The translations under genes and the position numbers were made by a program. This document shows, piece after piece, positions 10,740 to 23,309 of a stretch of DNA of 64,000 bases (positions are counted from its first letter, which is position 1; every line of letters starts with the position of its first letter). Origin of the DNA: Pyropia haitanensis. Its lineage: Eukaryota; Rhodophyta; Bangiophyceae; Bangiales; Bangiaceae. The stretch covers positions 62,001-126,000 of the forward strand of contig SDUX01000007.1 of the NCBI GenBank assembly GCA_008729055.1, written 5' to 3'. The notes under the pieces were generated by a model. The model was not told where the DNA came from, searched no databases, and saw nothing but the letters and a program-made list of their open reading frames with translations.

Positions 10740-12746
10740 TCCTGGGCGTCTCGAGCCCCGCGTGGTAGGAGCGGTCTCGGTACAAGCAAGCTTCCGTCAT
10801 TGCCCCCGAGTCGTGCCTTCATTGGCGCACCCGCTGGCGGTCCTGTCGGTCTCCGTGTGCGTGGACGGACAGGCATCTGTTGTGGTAATTGACCACTGTT
10901 GTCGGGGGTCTGACGCTGAGTCCTCCCCCCCTCGACACCCTACTGCCTGGTTGGTGACTGTTGTATATTGGCGAAGCGCTTGGCTGCTGTCTGTGCTGTC
11001 CGTCCTTCTGCTGCTCGGCAAGATCAGGTCTTCTGCGAACTCCTGGATTGACGTGGTACAGTCCCCCCGTGTCATTTTCTGGTGCTGGTCCTGCCTTGTT
11101 TTGGCGATCCGGCCTTGTGGTCGTGCTTTTTCGGCTTCTTGGGTGTACGCTGTGTCTCTGTATCTTGTTCGCCTCGTCTGGTCTTGTTCGATCTGTTTAC
11201 TTGTCTCTCTGCCCGCCGTCACTGGCGACTTTCACCCGTCGAGTTGTCTTTTCTCTGTGCTCTTGTGCTCCGTGATTGCTGCTTCTTCTTGTGCTGCGCG
11301 TGCGCCGAAAGACACCCTGCGTATGCCTTTGTGTTGCTCTGGTCTGATGTCCATGCCTCGACTGCCTCTTCTTGCAGTTGGATTGTCACTGGGATGTCAC
11401 TGTTGGTATGACGCTGTCGCCGCGCTTTCAGAAATTCCTCGTTATTTGTCCGACCTTGGTCGTGCGTCGCTCGTCCCCCCTTCCTGTCTTGATGAGCTAT
11501 ACACTGCACCCTACTGGGTCGTGTTGCGTCATGCTTCCAGGTAGTCGTACGCACCGCACATTCTGTGCGCCGTCAAACAGACGATGCTGCCGTCGGCGAA
11601 GGACCAGATCTGGCTCGTTGCTCAGTGCGTACGTGTCTCGGCCGCACGCGCTCGACGTTGTGTGGGAGGTATGGTCTACGGTCGCAGCAGGTGTGAATAA
11701 AAAAAAAAGCCTGTTCATTCTATTGACACACGTGGACTGCAAATAACCAGCGAGTGGGGCGAGGCGTAGACCAGGTACGGCCGACTGAGCAAGGCGTTGA
11801 CGGAGCACCCCACCTGTGACTCGAGCCGCACGCCAACCAGAGAGAGTCACACAAACCAAGAGGACGACACAGAGACGGTGAGAATCAGCTGACCGGTGGA
11901 CATCGCGGGTGGACAACAGGCAGAAACGACCACACGCCCACCTAGATCTCCGGAGAGGAGAGGAAAGGTGGAAATGGGCGTGCCACCAAGACTCAGAATA
12001 AGAATATCACCACGTGTGTGCGCGAGCGCAACGCCAACAAAAAGAAGACGCGCCTCAGCACTCGTAAGCCAGGGATAAATTACATTCATCACTGCCGCTA
12101 GCGCGGGGAGAAGCAGCCGGGCAAAGTGGGGACGATACATACATGATGATAGACACGGACGCCGCGAGGGGGCGTACCAGCAGGTGTACGGTCCGGTATC
12201 GGCAACGCCGGCAACCGCGATGGCGACATGGATGCTGCGTCGATGTCATCGTGCTGCGTCGCCGACAGGCAGTGTGCTTCCGACGTCGAAGGCAAAGGCA
12301 AAACATCATGCAGGTCGATCGACGAAGCGGAGCCCAACAGGGTGATCGCTCCGAGCATGGCAACCGATTTAAAAATCCCTCCAAGACAAGAGAGCAGGCC
12401 TGAGCCCTATTCTGTAATAAATACAATCCTGGAATGCGCATCCGCAGCAGTCCGCGGATCCGGGACGATCGACATGCTTTGATCGGTCCCTGGGGAGGGG
12501 TCGCAGAGGATCCGCGCTTTTGTTCGGGTTTTGGATGGAAATTCCACAGCCATACATCTCAACTACCCAGGTTGAGCCCTGAGACGGGACAAATTTGCCC
12601 CAAGCTGAGAATTAAACTCGCCGGTGTCAAGAGCGCGGCGCCACGCTGCAGAACGCACTCGGTCTTCGCCACTGCTGACCGTCGTGCGTAGCTTCAGAGC
12701 CCGCAACAACGCACCTTGTGTTTGGGCGCCACGCGCTCTCGGAGCC
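10740..12746. other. Intergenic region without a recognised gene
   Basis: Downstream of the U2AF-like gene, 10740-11700 is T/G-rich with many TCTTGT/TGCTGT runs and ends at GTGAATAAAAAAAAAAG near 11693, which could be a polyadenylation region of a long 3' UTR. From 11700 to 12620 the sequence is more A-rich and without a convincing frame. No tRNA or other RNA gene was recognised. Confidence 0.5.
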
Positions 12747-14345
12747 ATGCCTTCCCCCGCTCCCCGTTCCGATCCCCCTCACCAATCGCCCGCACGAGAT
12801 GGTGTCGCCGGTGGCGATGGCGGCAATGACCCCCAGCGGACGCTCCCGCGCGGGGAGGCCGACGCCGGCTCGGCTGCGTCCCCCGCTGTCAAGAAGGTTC
12901 GGTGGACCGAGCAGGCTACGCGGCAGTTGCTGGAGCAACTGAGCACGTCTAGCAGCATCTACCATGTGCTGAAGGCGAAGAACAAAAACAAGCAGCTGGG
13001 AAAAGAGTACGTGCGCTTTGCCGAGGCCTTGAACCGTGCCCATAAGCCTGCTGTTCTTTTTACGGGCCCCAAGGTTGGAGCCAAGATCGAGAGCCTGGGC
13101 AGCTCGTGGCGATCTGTCCACGAAGCGGTCGCCAAGCTCCGCAACCGGGGCGCTGCCACGGATGACGTGGAGGACAAAAGATGTACGCACATGACTTTCT
13201 TTAGTAGGTGCTGACCCGCTTTGGTGCCCCTCTCATGAATGTTGTGACGCATGCCCGCCCCAGTCCTTTAGTGTGTCAGAATCACTGACCATGACTCCGT
13301 GTACATGCCACTTTTTTTTTTTTTTATGTGTCTGTCTGCATGGTCGACAGCAGAATTCGTTGACTACGACACAGGGCACACCATCTAGGGGGGCACTGCA
13401 GAGGTGGAGCGCGAGATTGTACTGGAGTCTGGGCACCTCCGCTCGAGTACCCCCCCACCCCAGCGTACGCCTCCCTCTCGCCCAGAGTTCCCCACAGGCG
13501 ATGGCTCATCCGCCAGCGAAGAGGTGGGCGGGAGGGCCCGCCCTCGGCGCCGTCGCGCAGGCCCGGCCGCGGCGAGGGTGTCACCTTCGCTGAGCAGTCG
13601 CCCGCCCAGCGCGACCCCCCCGCCTGATCGAGGTATGCCGTTCCCGCGTGCAGGCTCGGTCTCACGAGGCCGCACAACGACACCCTCATCTCGGTCTGAT
13701 TCACCCATGCGCGGCAGAAGCGCATCTCCGCCCGTTCAGACGCCCCCCCCCGCGCCAGCCATTCGCGGCGATGCGGGGCTGGCCGAGGCCGCCAACGCCA
13801 GGGTGGTTCCCCGCGGGGCCCTCAAGCGGAAGAAGCCCAGTAGTGGGAAGAAGGCGGAGGCGCTGGACCGTCTGGTCGACACGCTTTCCGAGAACAAGGG
13901 GGACCGGGAATCCCGCGACAAGTTGGCGCGAGAGCAGGCCGAGTGGAACCAGAAGTACCAGGCAGATCGACTGGTGCTGGCGCAGAGGATGGTCAACGTG
14001 CGCGAGCGCGAGGCGCGCATGGAGGGGAAAAACAAGCAGCAGGAGCAGAAGCGGCTGTACGAGGAAAGCATGACGTCCCAAATGCTGAAAATTGCTGAAT
14101 CGGGCGTCTCGGTGGCGCGTGTGGTGAAGATGCGTCGCGAGTTCGAGTCCCTGAGAGAGGGCGGCGACAATCTGGCACTGGGAGGGGGGGAAGCAGGCGG
14201 GAGCGCAGCTCCGGCTAGTGCCGGAGGGCAACGCCCGGAAGGAGACGGCTCGGGTCCGGCGGCGGGGGCGGGAGGAATTGGACGACCCGAGATGACACAG
14301 GAGATGACTGGGGGGGGAGGGAATGGTGGGAGCTCTCTTGGGTGA
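12747..14345 (+). pseudogene. PIF/Harbinger element 1 Myb/SANT-like protein, one TAG
   Basis: Exon 1 is 12747-13182 and exon 2 is 13351-14345. The 168-nt intron runs from GTACGC to a long T tract and GTCGACAG, and a phase-1 join keeps the frame. Exon 1 encodes a Myb/SANT-like DNA-binding domain: VRWTEQATRQLLEQL, then YHVLKAKNKNKQLGKEYVRF, then a WRSV helix. Exon 2 has a Ser/Pro/Arg-rich linker and a long charged coiled coil (about 13840-14130). Such proteins are the second gene of PIF/Harbinger elements and bring the transposase to DNA. An in-frame TAG at 13386-13388 interrupts the product just after the splice; the frame then stays open for 319 codons. The gene points toward the decayed transposase at 15410-16705. 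If exon 2 started after the TAG instead, the phases would not fit well. Confidence 0.6.
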
Positions 14346-14576
14346 CCCAGCTAGTAGCGGGGAGGCGGCGGTAGGGAGGGGGGGGGCTGGTAGAAAAAAC
14401 CATGTCCGAGTGCAGCACGTAGAAGGCACGTCCTGGGACGAGGGAACAGGTCTGGGTCGCACCGTGCCCCCGCCCCCAACCCCCGCCCCGGTGCCTCCCC
14501 GTCCTCAGAACCCCCCCCAACTCCCCCCTCGTCTCCCCCTCCGCCCCCCCACGTCGCCCGCAAAACCCGATGGACG

Positions 14577-15200
14577 CTAGGCCCCACTAAGACGGCCGTC
14601 ACGGCCGCCCACGCGGCGACCTGTGCGCCCGCCCCCCCCCCCCGGCCGCGTCACCGACGCCGCCGCCTCCAAGGCCTCGGCCGCGTAGATCGCCGCCACC
14701 GGCAGCAGTGCCGCCGCCGATACGGCGGCGCCGGCGGCGGCGGGGGTGCCCCACTTCCCCGCGGCGGCCCAGCCAGAGAATTCGAGGCGCGCCGCCGCCG
14801 CCGCCGCCGCCGGCGGGTGAAGGTGGGGGTGGGCGCCGCCGGCCGCCGGCAGCACTAGACACGTGACGGGCGCCCAGCCGGAGAGGGTGGTGAGGATGGT
14901 GCAGGGTGCCACGCCGGAAGGGAGGAGTGGGGTGGGCCGCGGTCCGAGCACCGCGCCGCCGGCCGGTGCCATCGCATCCGCCGCAGAGACCGCACGGATG
15001 TCCACGGTCTTCACGGCGCTGTCACCTGCCGCGCTATTCCCATCAACCGCGGCCGCCGCCACGACCGGCTATCCAGCGCAGCTTGGTGGCGCTTTGCCGA
15101 CGCTGGATGTGGCAGTGGCCACCCCCGCGGTGGTGGGGGGACGACAGGGGGGCTGCGGGAGGGCAGCGGTCCCACTGCCGCCCAAGATCCGCTCGTCTTG
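14577..15200. repeat. GC-rich spacer between Harbinger element 1 genes
   Basis: This stretch between the tail-to-tail genes is GCC/GCG triplet-rich, mostly on the opposite phase to the block at the window start. It carries a minus-strand open frame (15062-14577) of Ala/Gly-rich sequence with one hydrophobic stretch, which I do not accept as a gene because of its composition. The equivalent spacer in Harbinger element 2 is also a GC array. Confidence 0.55.
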
Positions 15201-15409
15201 TTGAACGGAGAGCGTGGCTGGCACATGTACTGCGCGGGATTGCGTGTTCTCCATGTGGTACTTGGACGCGTGCTGGGCCTAAAGAGCTCATATCGTGTAG
15301 TTCAAGAAGTAAGAATTGGCCGCACATGGGGGGATGATGGCCCAGAAGGGGACGCCTAGTGGGTCCAGGACGAAAACCTTGCAAGTTGGGTCTCATTTAG
15401 CCCGTCTAA

Positions 15410-16705
15410 CTACTCGTCAGAGTGCTCTTCGAAAAGCGCTTGTGCTAATGCGTCGCGCATTTGCACGGCGAGCTCGTACGTGTCGTCCTCCAGCGCGTCG
15501 GCCGCCATGCCTTGGTGGTTGCCTGCTTGTGCGTCGACGGTACGAGTCCAACCGTCCCCCATGTCGATGAGGAAGTTGTGTAGGCGCACACAGGCCTCCA
15601 CGACATACGGGACAAACTCCGTCTCCACAGACACCCCGTGGTGCAGCACTCGCCACCGCCCCTTGAGCTGCCCGAATGCGTGCTCCACCACCACGCGCGG
15701 CGAGCACTCAAGGTAGTTGTATAAGCGCTTGGCTACGGTCGTGACCTGCTCCTCCGGGTAAGGCTTGAGCAGCCATGTCTCCAAAGCAAGCCCCCCGTCA
15801 GCCAAGAGGCAGAAGCCAGGGCGCAACTTGGGGTGGCTTCCCTTCTGGGCTTCGTACCACGCACTCTCTCTAAAAGCCCGGCTTTCCGACATGGACCCCC
15901 GCAGCCCACCGCGAGTCCACAAAAAGCGCTTCTTGGAGTCGACTATGGCAAGCAGGTTCACACCATAGATGCACATTCGCGTATTAAAGGCCGCCTTCTA
16001 CTTGGCGGTGGGGGTGCTGATGGGTATAAGACAGCCGTCTATGACCCCGGCCACCCTCTATATACGGCACTCAAGGTTGCGCACAAATCCCTGCGCCACA
16101 GAGGCCTGGCCCGCCTCGGTCTCTGGGAACGCCGGGTAGGGAAGCGCGCGAAGAAGGGCGTCCACAGTCTCCCTCAAAATGGGGGAGAAAGTCGACTCGG
16201 CAATATCAGCCACCTCGCAGGTTGTAAACTGGCTCCCACCATGTCCAAGCCAAAACAGGACAACTAGGAGCCGGATGTGGGGCTCAATTTGCGGGGGCCG
16301 GCCCACTATCCCGTCCCCCGCCACGCGCAAGAAAGGGAGCACCCTCTTGAACAGCTACTCAAAAGATGCCGGCGACATGCGCATCCTCTTGTGATAGTAC
16401 GCGTCAGAGCGGTATAGCTTTGCCTCCCAAGCCCGACCGTTGTCCCTCACCCACTCGGTTGTCTTCTTCTCCCCGGAAAGCAAGATGGCTAGAAGGTGCA
16501 TGGGAAGATCCATCTCATCGTCATCGTCATCGTTACCCTGCCACCCAGCCATACCATCGGCCACACCACCCACAGAGGAGCCACCCTCTCCACCGAAAAC
16601 CCCCCCCAAACCATCCTCTCTGTCAGGCAAAACATCCCCGCTCACACCCATACCCGAAAAAAAGATGTAATGCTCCTCATCAAATATCCCCAACGAGTCC
16701 CTCAT
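15410..16705 (-). pseudogene. PIF/Harbinger element 1 transposase, three in-frame TAG
   Basis: One reading frame runs from the ATG at 16705 to 15410 but is broken by TAG at 16357-16355, 16060-16058 and 16000-15998, with no frameshift. The N-terminal part is acidic, then RMRMSPASFE leads into a helix-turn-helix-like region (ATG-proximal third). The DDE_Tnp_4 catalytic core follows: GVIDGC (first Asp), GFCLLADGGL (second Asp) and VVEHAFGQLKGRW (acidic third position). The family cuts and pastes PIF/Harbinger elements, usually leaving a 3-bp duplication. All interruptions are one-base changes away from CAG or TGG. It is tail to tail with the Myb/SANT gene at 12747-14345. Confidence 0.85.
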
Positions 16706-17677
16706 GTATGAGCACCCCTCACACCCTCAGGCGACTCGAGCGGCGTGACGGAAGGGGGGGTGGGAGCCTCCGACGCGGCGCAAAATAGCCGCCGTACGTG
16801 TCGTCAGCGGAAGGGAGAGGTGGGTGAGCCGGCACAGTGGCCAGGAGAAACGGCACGTTGTTGACCAGCAGAGGGGAAGAACCACACCGCCGTGGCGGCC
16901 ACCAGTTGCCCGACGGAAGGCAACGACCCGAGGAAGGGGAAGAGCACCGACGCGACAGCCCACAGCTGCGGCACGTCAGGCACCGACAGATGGGTAGGTG
17001 GACGCCGCCGCGGTAGCCAGCAGCTCCCGCACGTCGGGCGGCGCGACGAATGGGGGATGGACCGCCAGAGCGCAGGCCGGCCGCAGCGGCACGTCCGGCA
17101 CGGCCAGGCAGGGGAGGGGAGCACCGCCGCGGCGGCGGCCAGCACCGGCGCGGCCAGGGCGAAAAGGAAGATGGGAGAGAGCCTGACGAGGTGGTTTACA
17201 GCACGGGTACGGCCTGCGCCGGGATGAGGTTGGGGGAGGGAGCACCGCCACGGTGGTGGACAGCAGCGGCAGGGCCAGCACCATTTAGGCCGGGGAGGGG
17301 GGGGGCGGAGGCGGTGACGATGGACGGGGGAGAGGAGGCACCGTGTGTAGGATTTGGTGCCAAGTGTAGTGGCGCGCGCGGCTGTGGAGGGGGGCGCAGG
17401 GGGCGGTCGCGCAGTTGGCCTGCGGTGGTCGGAGTGCGTGTGGTTGTGCCAAGTGTACGGGTAAGTGTCGTCGGGGGAGGTGTGTAGGGGGGTGGATGTT
17501 GGAGTGGATGGCGTGAGCGGACGAGCCAATTATTTTGATGCCTTGGCCGAATGACTTGGCGAAATGCGACCCATCGATGGACTTCTTTCCGGTCCGTTCG
17601 ATCGTCCAGTCACACTTACCCCACGTGCGCGCGCAGATCCGCACTCGTAAATCTGGTCCTCGAGGTGCCTGTGATGA
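16706..17677. other. Region without a recognised gene
   Basis: This lies between the Harbinger element 1 transposase and the right inverted copy. It contains GC-rich direct repeats of a CACGTCGGGC-like unit (about 16970-17110) and a short non-repeat block at 17530-17670 whose minus strand is open and unremarkable in composition. I could not assign either strand to a protein family. The Harbinger element's end should lie here, but no terminal repeat was identified. Confidence 0.4.
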
Positions 17678-19008
17678 GGAGCCTTCTTTTTTGGCCGCGG
17701 CGCTTTGCGTCTGTGTGTTGGTGCCGGCGGCCTTCACCCTGCTGGTGCCTTTCTTTTGTTGCCGCGGCGGGTCGCGTCCGTCCGTCTGCTGGTGGCTGCC
17801 ACCGTGCTGGCGCCTTTCTTCTTTTGCGCCGGCTGGCCGCCTCTGTCTGTCGGTGCTGGCGGCCGCCCCCCTGCTGGCTCCTTTCTTCTTTTTCCGCGGC
17901 GGGGCGCGTCTGTGTGTTGGTGCTGGCGGCCTGCCACTCTGCTGGTAGTCTTTTTCTGTTGCCGCGGCGGGCCGCGTCTGTCTGTCGGTGCTGGCGGCCG
18001 CCCCCCTGCTGGCTCCTTTCTTCTTTTTCCGCGGCGGGGCGCGTCTGTGTGTTGGTGCTGGCGGCCTGCCACTCTGCTGATGATCTTTTTCTGTTGCCGC
18101 GGCGGGCCGCGTCTGTCTGTCGGTGCTGGCCTTTTCTTGTTTGTTGTATGCGTATCGTTGCGTTTTTGTTTGGTTGGGCGTGGGCTTGCGCGTGGGCGTA
18201 GACGTGGGCGTGGGGTGCGAGCGTACGGTAACGGGAACCATGTGGGGAGCGCTGGGTGTGCCGTGAAGGGCAGCTGGTGGCCACCATGATGCGTGTTGGC
18301 AGGAGGGTGCGGCTGGGGGCACGCCGGTGTGCCCGTCCCCTCCCCTCCCTGGAGCTGCTAGAGGGGCGTACCGGGGGGATTCTGGTGTGCCCAGCACGCC
18401 GGCGCCCCCCCCGCGCTCCCCCCTCTCCGACCAGGGGGTGTGTGGGGCGGGGCGGGGACAGGGGGGGCGGGGAGGGGTCTGGTACGAGAGCGGCCCCCGG
18501 GGAATCATTCCTGGACGTACAATCTATGCTTTCTTGCAACGTATAGTATTTTCCGTGGGTGACGTAGCCACCACAGGGACCGCCGCGTGGTCTGTTGACA
18601 GGCGCTCTCAGCGCTGTTCGTAGCATAGTGGGCGTGGTCAACGTAGTGATCGGCGGGCCAGACACGCCGCGTGACATGACAATTGTACGCGAGGGCTCTC
18701 AGGTCGCGATAAGTAGCTCTCCACAACTCCTTCTCGGGTATACTGGCGACCGTGACATGTCCGCACGCCCCCTCCCAGAGGCGTCGTGGAGGGGGGTTCA
18801 GGAGTATGCTGGTCAGACGATGTATCCTCAATTGGCAGAATGGCCTCTGTGAGAGGGTCTAGTACACGCCGTTCTCGAGATACGCGTCCGCGAATATTTG
18901 TACTGGGCCCTTTTTAGACCATTTCAGCCCAATCTGGGGTGCTGTGTGGTACCAACCACGAGTATCCCGCAGTATACCCCAGTAACAGTGGTACGTTCTC
19001 GCGACGAT
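17678..19008 (-). repeat. Long inverted repeat, right copy
   Basis: This is the reverse-oriented copy of 1932-3261. Homology stops at the same point as the left TIR of the candidate element: the sequence reads GTACGTTCTCGCGACGAT at about 18991-19008, then becomes unique. The minisatellite part (17680-18160) has one more ~134-bp unit than the left copy in its arrangement. Open frames with repeated RRGKRRKEPAGG-like peptides are the minisatellite translated and are not genes. Confidence 0.9.
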
Positions 19009-21236
19009 CAAGGGTACACTGATTATTCGACTGTGTGATGAGGGGCCACCTCGTCGCACACGCTGTCCATTCTGGCACGTGTGAAGATTGGGGTCAATGT
19101 GGTGGAACTGACAGAGAAATTGTTCATGACATTTCTTTGAAATACAACAACACTGACCGGTGGGACATGCTCGCACACCGAACCACAAACTGCTGCAACC
19201 GTGTCCATCGAAGGCGACCCTCTGCACGCAGGTCTCCGCGAGAGAAAGGCCACAACACAACGTCGTCTCACCAGCTCTTTTCATCATCTTCCCCCGCAAG
19301 CACCATATCAACTGTTTGGTCGACCGCGTCGTGGTCAGCCTCCGCAGCCAACCAACCCTCCACGGCGTCAGCACGCTCTTGCGCCAGAGAAGGCGGACGG
19401 CCTCCCTTCAACAGAGGGTGTCGTGGCACGCGTCGGGGAATATGGGTGCAACGACCGGGGGGGGGGGGGGGGGGGGGGGGTGTTTGAGGAACGAGCGGGT
19501 AGCAGTGCGCAGAGCCGACGGAGGTGACCGCCGGCGTCGGCGGGGGTTGCGGTCAGACGCCTCGGCCTGTGTCGTCTCTCATCGCACCCTACCTTCTAAT
19601 GACTCGGAGAATTCCCGTCTGGAAAGCGCTTCGCGGTATTTGCGTCAACGAGATCGGCTCGTTTATGTGACCCCGGTCATATAGACGAGCGAGATATGAT
19701 CGAGTACACCCTGTACCGTTTTTGGCCATCTGTACAAATGGTATTGGGCCTTGCTCAGGTATCCCACGTTGGGCGGACAATCGGACGGCCTCCGCTCCGC
19801 CAAATCGGGCTGTCGGACTCCTTACAGTCGAGGCATGCCCACTCAGCGTGCAGCCCGGCCAAGTCATGAATTGTCAAAAGGTCAGCCCGCTGTGGTCGGG
19901 GTATGTGATTCAGAGCGGCCTCAGAGGCACCGTAGATAATTCCTTCCTGCCGCTCAATCCCGTAGGGGCAGCTGAGTTTACGTGGCGGACCCGTCGGCAG
20001 ACCCCGCCATACGGGAGCGGCGGTCGTCGGGTCGATCGCCAGAGCGCGCGCGCGCACGCTCGGACCCGCGGAGCGCGCCGGGGGGAGGCGCGCCAGTGGG
20101 GCGCGCGAGGGAGCGGGAGCGGAGCAAAGCCGCGCGCGCGCGCCACCGCCCGCTCTCGTGCGTGGCTCGCGCCGCGACCACCTTGAGCCTCCATGGCTGC
20201 ATAGCGGGAACGAGCGCGCGCCAACCACCCGTGTGGAAGCGACCACCACCCCCCCCGTGCACCCACGCTCCACGGTTTTTCCCGGCGGCCATGCCTTCCT
20301 CGGGCCAAGTGGGTGCAGGGCTTGGGGGCTGCTCGCTGGCATGGCCCCCGGCGTGCCAGCATCGTTCCTCGGCCCTGCCTTGAGTTGGGCGCGCCCGGCG
20401 CGGGCTGTTTTGCACAATGCGGGAGAGCCCCTCAGCCCGCATCGCGGACCGCAGCGGTGCACCGAGCCCGAGCAGCAGCGGTGTACAAGCAACGGGTAAG
20501 CCGCAGCTCTGCCTTGGCCAAGAGGATGGACGGTCTACGCATGTTAATGTTTGATGCCACTTTCTGCCGTGCCGTCGTCCTGCGCTCGCCAACCGTAGCC
20601 GGAAGTGGTATCTCACGACCACCGCTCCTCTGACATATTTTGTATGGACCCCTCTGGGCATCCGATTGCCCCCCGTGCGTGTAGCATCCGGCGACCCCCC
20701 GGAAGGTCCCGGCAACCCAGGGGCGAGCGGGCGCAGGACACGCCCGTACAAGGGGGTGTCGGGCGCGGGCTGCAGGTCGCAGGACGAAACGGGTCCAAGG
20801 CGGAGGGCCGGATCCGGTCTCGCGCCCGTCCCGTGATCGAATCATGAGGGATTGCATCTTTGTATTTGTGAGGGATATCCTCGAGGGAAATTATTAGAAA
20901 TAGCTGTTGGGGAGATATTGGGGGAGATCGACGAGGTTAGACTCGGTCTCCCCGCCAATATCTCCCGAGGGGCTCGATAGGGGGGCTACCGGGCCAAAGG
21001 CCGGTACGCCCTCCTCTTGCTTTTAGATGGGACAGCCGGGCGCCCGTGGTCCGCGTCCCCGGGAAAAACAACTGCGCGTTTGCGACCCTCTTCCCCGTGT
21101 GCACTACCGTACATTTCTGGCGACCCTGCCGCCAGGCGCGTGAGGCAACAGGTAACGCCCAATTCGTAGTTCCCCCTTCCCATTTACCTCCCCCTTTCCC
21201 CGGAGGGTATTTCTGGTCCCGGTTGAGATCGATTAT
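19009..21236. other. Region without a recognised gene; G24 run
   Basis: No convincing coding frame is visible. A run of 24 G lies at 19457-19480. GC-rich sequence at 20030-20160 consists of CGCG-rich simple repeats. An imperfect inverted repeat at about 20911-20974 pairs GGGGAGATATTGGGGGAG with a CTCCCCGCCAATATCTCCC arm. The minus-strand frame over 19755-20492 has a non-repetitive C-terminal half (Cys-containing) that I cannot assign. Confidence 0.4.
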
Positions 21237-21351
21237 ATACAGGGGGGGGACAGAAGTATAGAAGCGATCTTGAGATTTTGGACGCTCGATTCCGATAGGC
21301 TGAGACTTGACTGAAAAAAGTGGCCTGGAAAGCGTCATTTGCCCATTCGAC

Positions 21352-22395
21352 TTAATACTTTGTCGAGTGCCCCCGCGCCTTCACCACGGCAGCTACCCGG
21401 GAGGGCATGGACTCCCACAAACTAGCAAAAAAAGACACAGGCAGGCGGTCCCACTCCTCACTCAGAGCAGTAAAGAGATCTTCCAGTGTCTTAGGATGCT
21501 GCGGGCGCTCCCGCAGCCGAGTCTCCAGCACACTCCAGGCATTTTCAATTGGGTTCATGTCCGGGCTCTGAGGAGCCCAGTCCAGGCGCCGTACGCCATG
21601 AAGAGCCAGGTACTTGCCGACGTTGTGAGCCCGGTGGGGCCCACAGTTGTCCTCTTGGAGGATGAAGTCGTTGGTGCCGCCGTGCTTGCTCTCCACGAAC
21701 CGAAGCAGGTGCTCGTGCAAATTGTCGATATACTTGTACTGGTTCAATCGGCCCTCAACGCGCACCAGCGGCGTCCGGCCGCGCGCGGAGAACGCAGCCT
21801 AGACGGAGAGGGTCTGTCGACCCGAATTGAACGAGGGGCGCAGGCACGCGGGCAGGTAACGCTCATCGGGGCGCCGCCAGACGCGCGCCCCACCTCGAGC
21901 AGGCCGCAGAGTAAAGAAGCTGTCATCCGAGAATGCGACGTGCTCCCACGCGCTGAGGGGCCACGGGACCTTGTCACGTCCCCACTGCTGCCGCTGGCGC
22001 ACCTGTGCGGGCGTCAAAAACGGCTTTGTCACTGCCGCGTAGTTGAAGATGCACATGCAGTGTAGGCAGCGCCGCACCGTCCGCGTGGAGACGGGGCGCG
22101 CCAAACCGAGGTTGAAGTCCTCCGTGACCTGGTCCAGGGACCACAGGCGCTGCCTGAAAATGATCAGCTGCAGGCGGCGGGACGCCCGGGAGTCGAGGAG
22201 GGGCGGCCGCCCAGGGCGGTGGCGCGCCGCGGCCGTCCCCTCGCTGCGAACGCGGCACGCAATCCGCGCCACGGTGCCCAGGGGGATGCCAACATGGTCT
22301 GCCACAAACCTGTTGGTGTGTCCCGCCTCCACCAACACCTGGATGGCCGTCCGGTTGGCGGCAGAAACCTGCTTGGCACCTTGACGGCGGCCCAT
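21352..22395 (-). pseudogene. Tc1/mariner transposase (DD34E), one in-frame TAG
   Basis: The frame starts best at the ATG at 22395 (MGRRQGAKQV) and ends at 21352, with a single TAG at 21801-21799 and no frameshift. The N-terminal paired-type helix-turn-helix region contains GTVARIACRVRSEGT and a GRPP hinge. The catalytic core shows AFSDDSFFTL (first Asp), FILQEDNCGPHRAHN (second Asp) and SPDMNPIENAW (Glu) with 34 residues between the last two, the DD34E spacing of Tc1 elements. The TAG falls where Tc1 proteins usually read a Trp before Ala-Ala-Phe-Ser; two residues also appear to be missing there. The element may start at TA-CAGGGGGGGG near 21238, as Tc1 elements begin at a TA, but no clear matching right end was found. 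Confidence 0.85.
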
Positions 22396-22633
22396 CGTGG
22401 GGAACAGTAAGAGCACACCCACCAACAGCAAATCCCAACCGAATATGCACACGTTGCAGAAAATTGAAGCCGAAACGGACCAAATCTTGCTCAAATGAGG
22501 TCATTCTGGGCCTCATGGTCGCATAGGGTGCCATACAGCAACAATGGACATTCATTCAGGTTCCATCCGGATTGGTCCGAGTTATCCGAATCAATGTAAC
22601 TCCTTCTACATTGGAAGTGAAGAATGGGGCTTA

Positions 22634-22680
22634 GTCTTGGTCACCCCCCATTTTTTTCGAGAATGGGGGGTGACCAAGAC
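22634..22680. repeat. Perfect 19-bp hairpin, 9-nt loop
   Basis: The arms 22634-22652 (GTCTTGGTCACCCCCCATT) and 22662-22680 are exact reverse complements around the loop TTTTTCGAG. It lies between the Tc1 remnant and Harbinger element 2. A related hairpin with the same CCCCATT/AATGGGG core and a loop also ending CGAG occurs at 49330-49400. Confidence 0.9.
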
Positions 22681-23309
22681 AGATCCCCATCCAGGAGGGT
22701 GATTTGAGCTCTGCTTGTGGCTCTTGTAGCCTGTGTCGTGGCAATTTTTCCAATACCGTTCTAGCCGGACTCGATCGCACCTGCGACACTGGACGATCGC
22801 TACTCGATTGACGGCTGTGGATCCCCCCCTCCTCGGATTGTGCCACTGCGCGACAGAGGCCCGACCGCCGTTCCCGGCCCGCCCAGCCCCTGTGGCTATG
22901 GGCCCGGTCCACTGTCTGCCGAGTCCGGTGGCGGGTAGAAGACCGAGTGATCCGCCGCCCAGCCCCCCCGCTGATGCGGTTTGGGAGGGGGTGCTGATTG
23001 GCTACCGAGATCGGGACGTCGGTGGCCGGCGCTGCAGGCGCTGCCTAGTGTGGGGGATACACCGGCCGGTGGGGAGATTCTTTGGCCCCCATTGGTAGGT
23101 CGCTGGCAGGAGGGTTGCCTGTGCAGGGGGGCTGCAAACTGCCCCCCCCCCGTGCGGCCAGACCGGGGGGTGCCGTTTGTGGGGCGGCCGCCGTCGCGGT
23201 GGGCTCCAACATCGTCGTCGCGTCCACCATCGTCGTGACGCCCACCATCATCGCCACCGTCCCCACCGCCACAGCCGCCCACCACGGCTACCCGTGGCCC
23301 ACCCGCACC

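Noticed and set aside
17285..18677. Minus-strand frames with repeated RRGKRRKEPAGG-like peptides
   Set aside because: These are translations of the minisatellite in the inverted copy; the same repeat is open in other phases too.
19755..20492. Minus-strand frame of 245 codons
   Set aside because: Half of it lies over CGCG simple repeats; the remaining non-repetitive part matches no family that I know.
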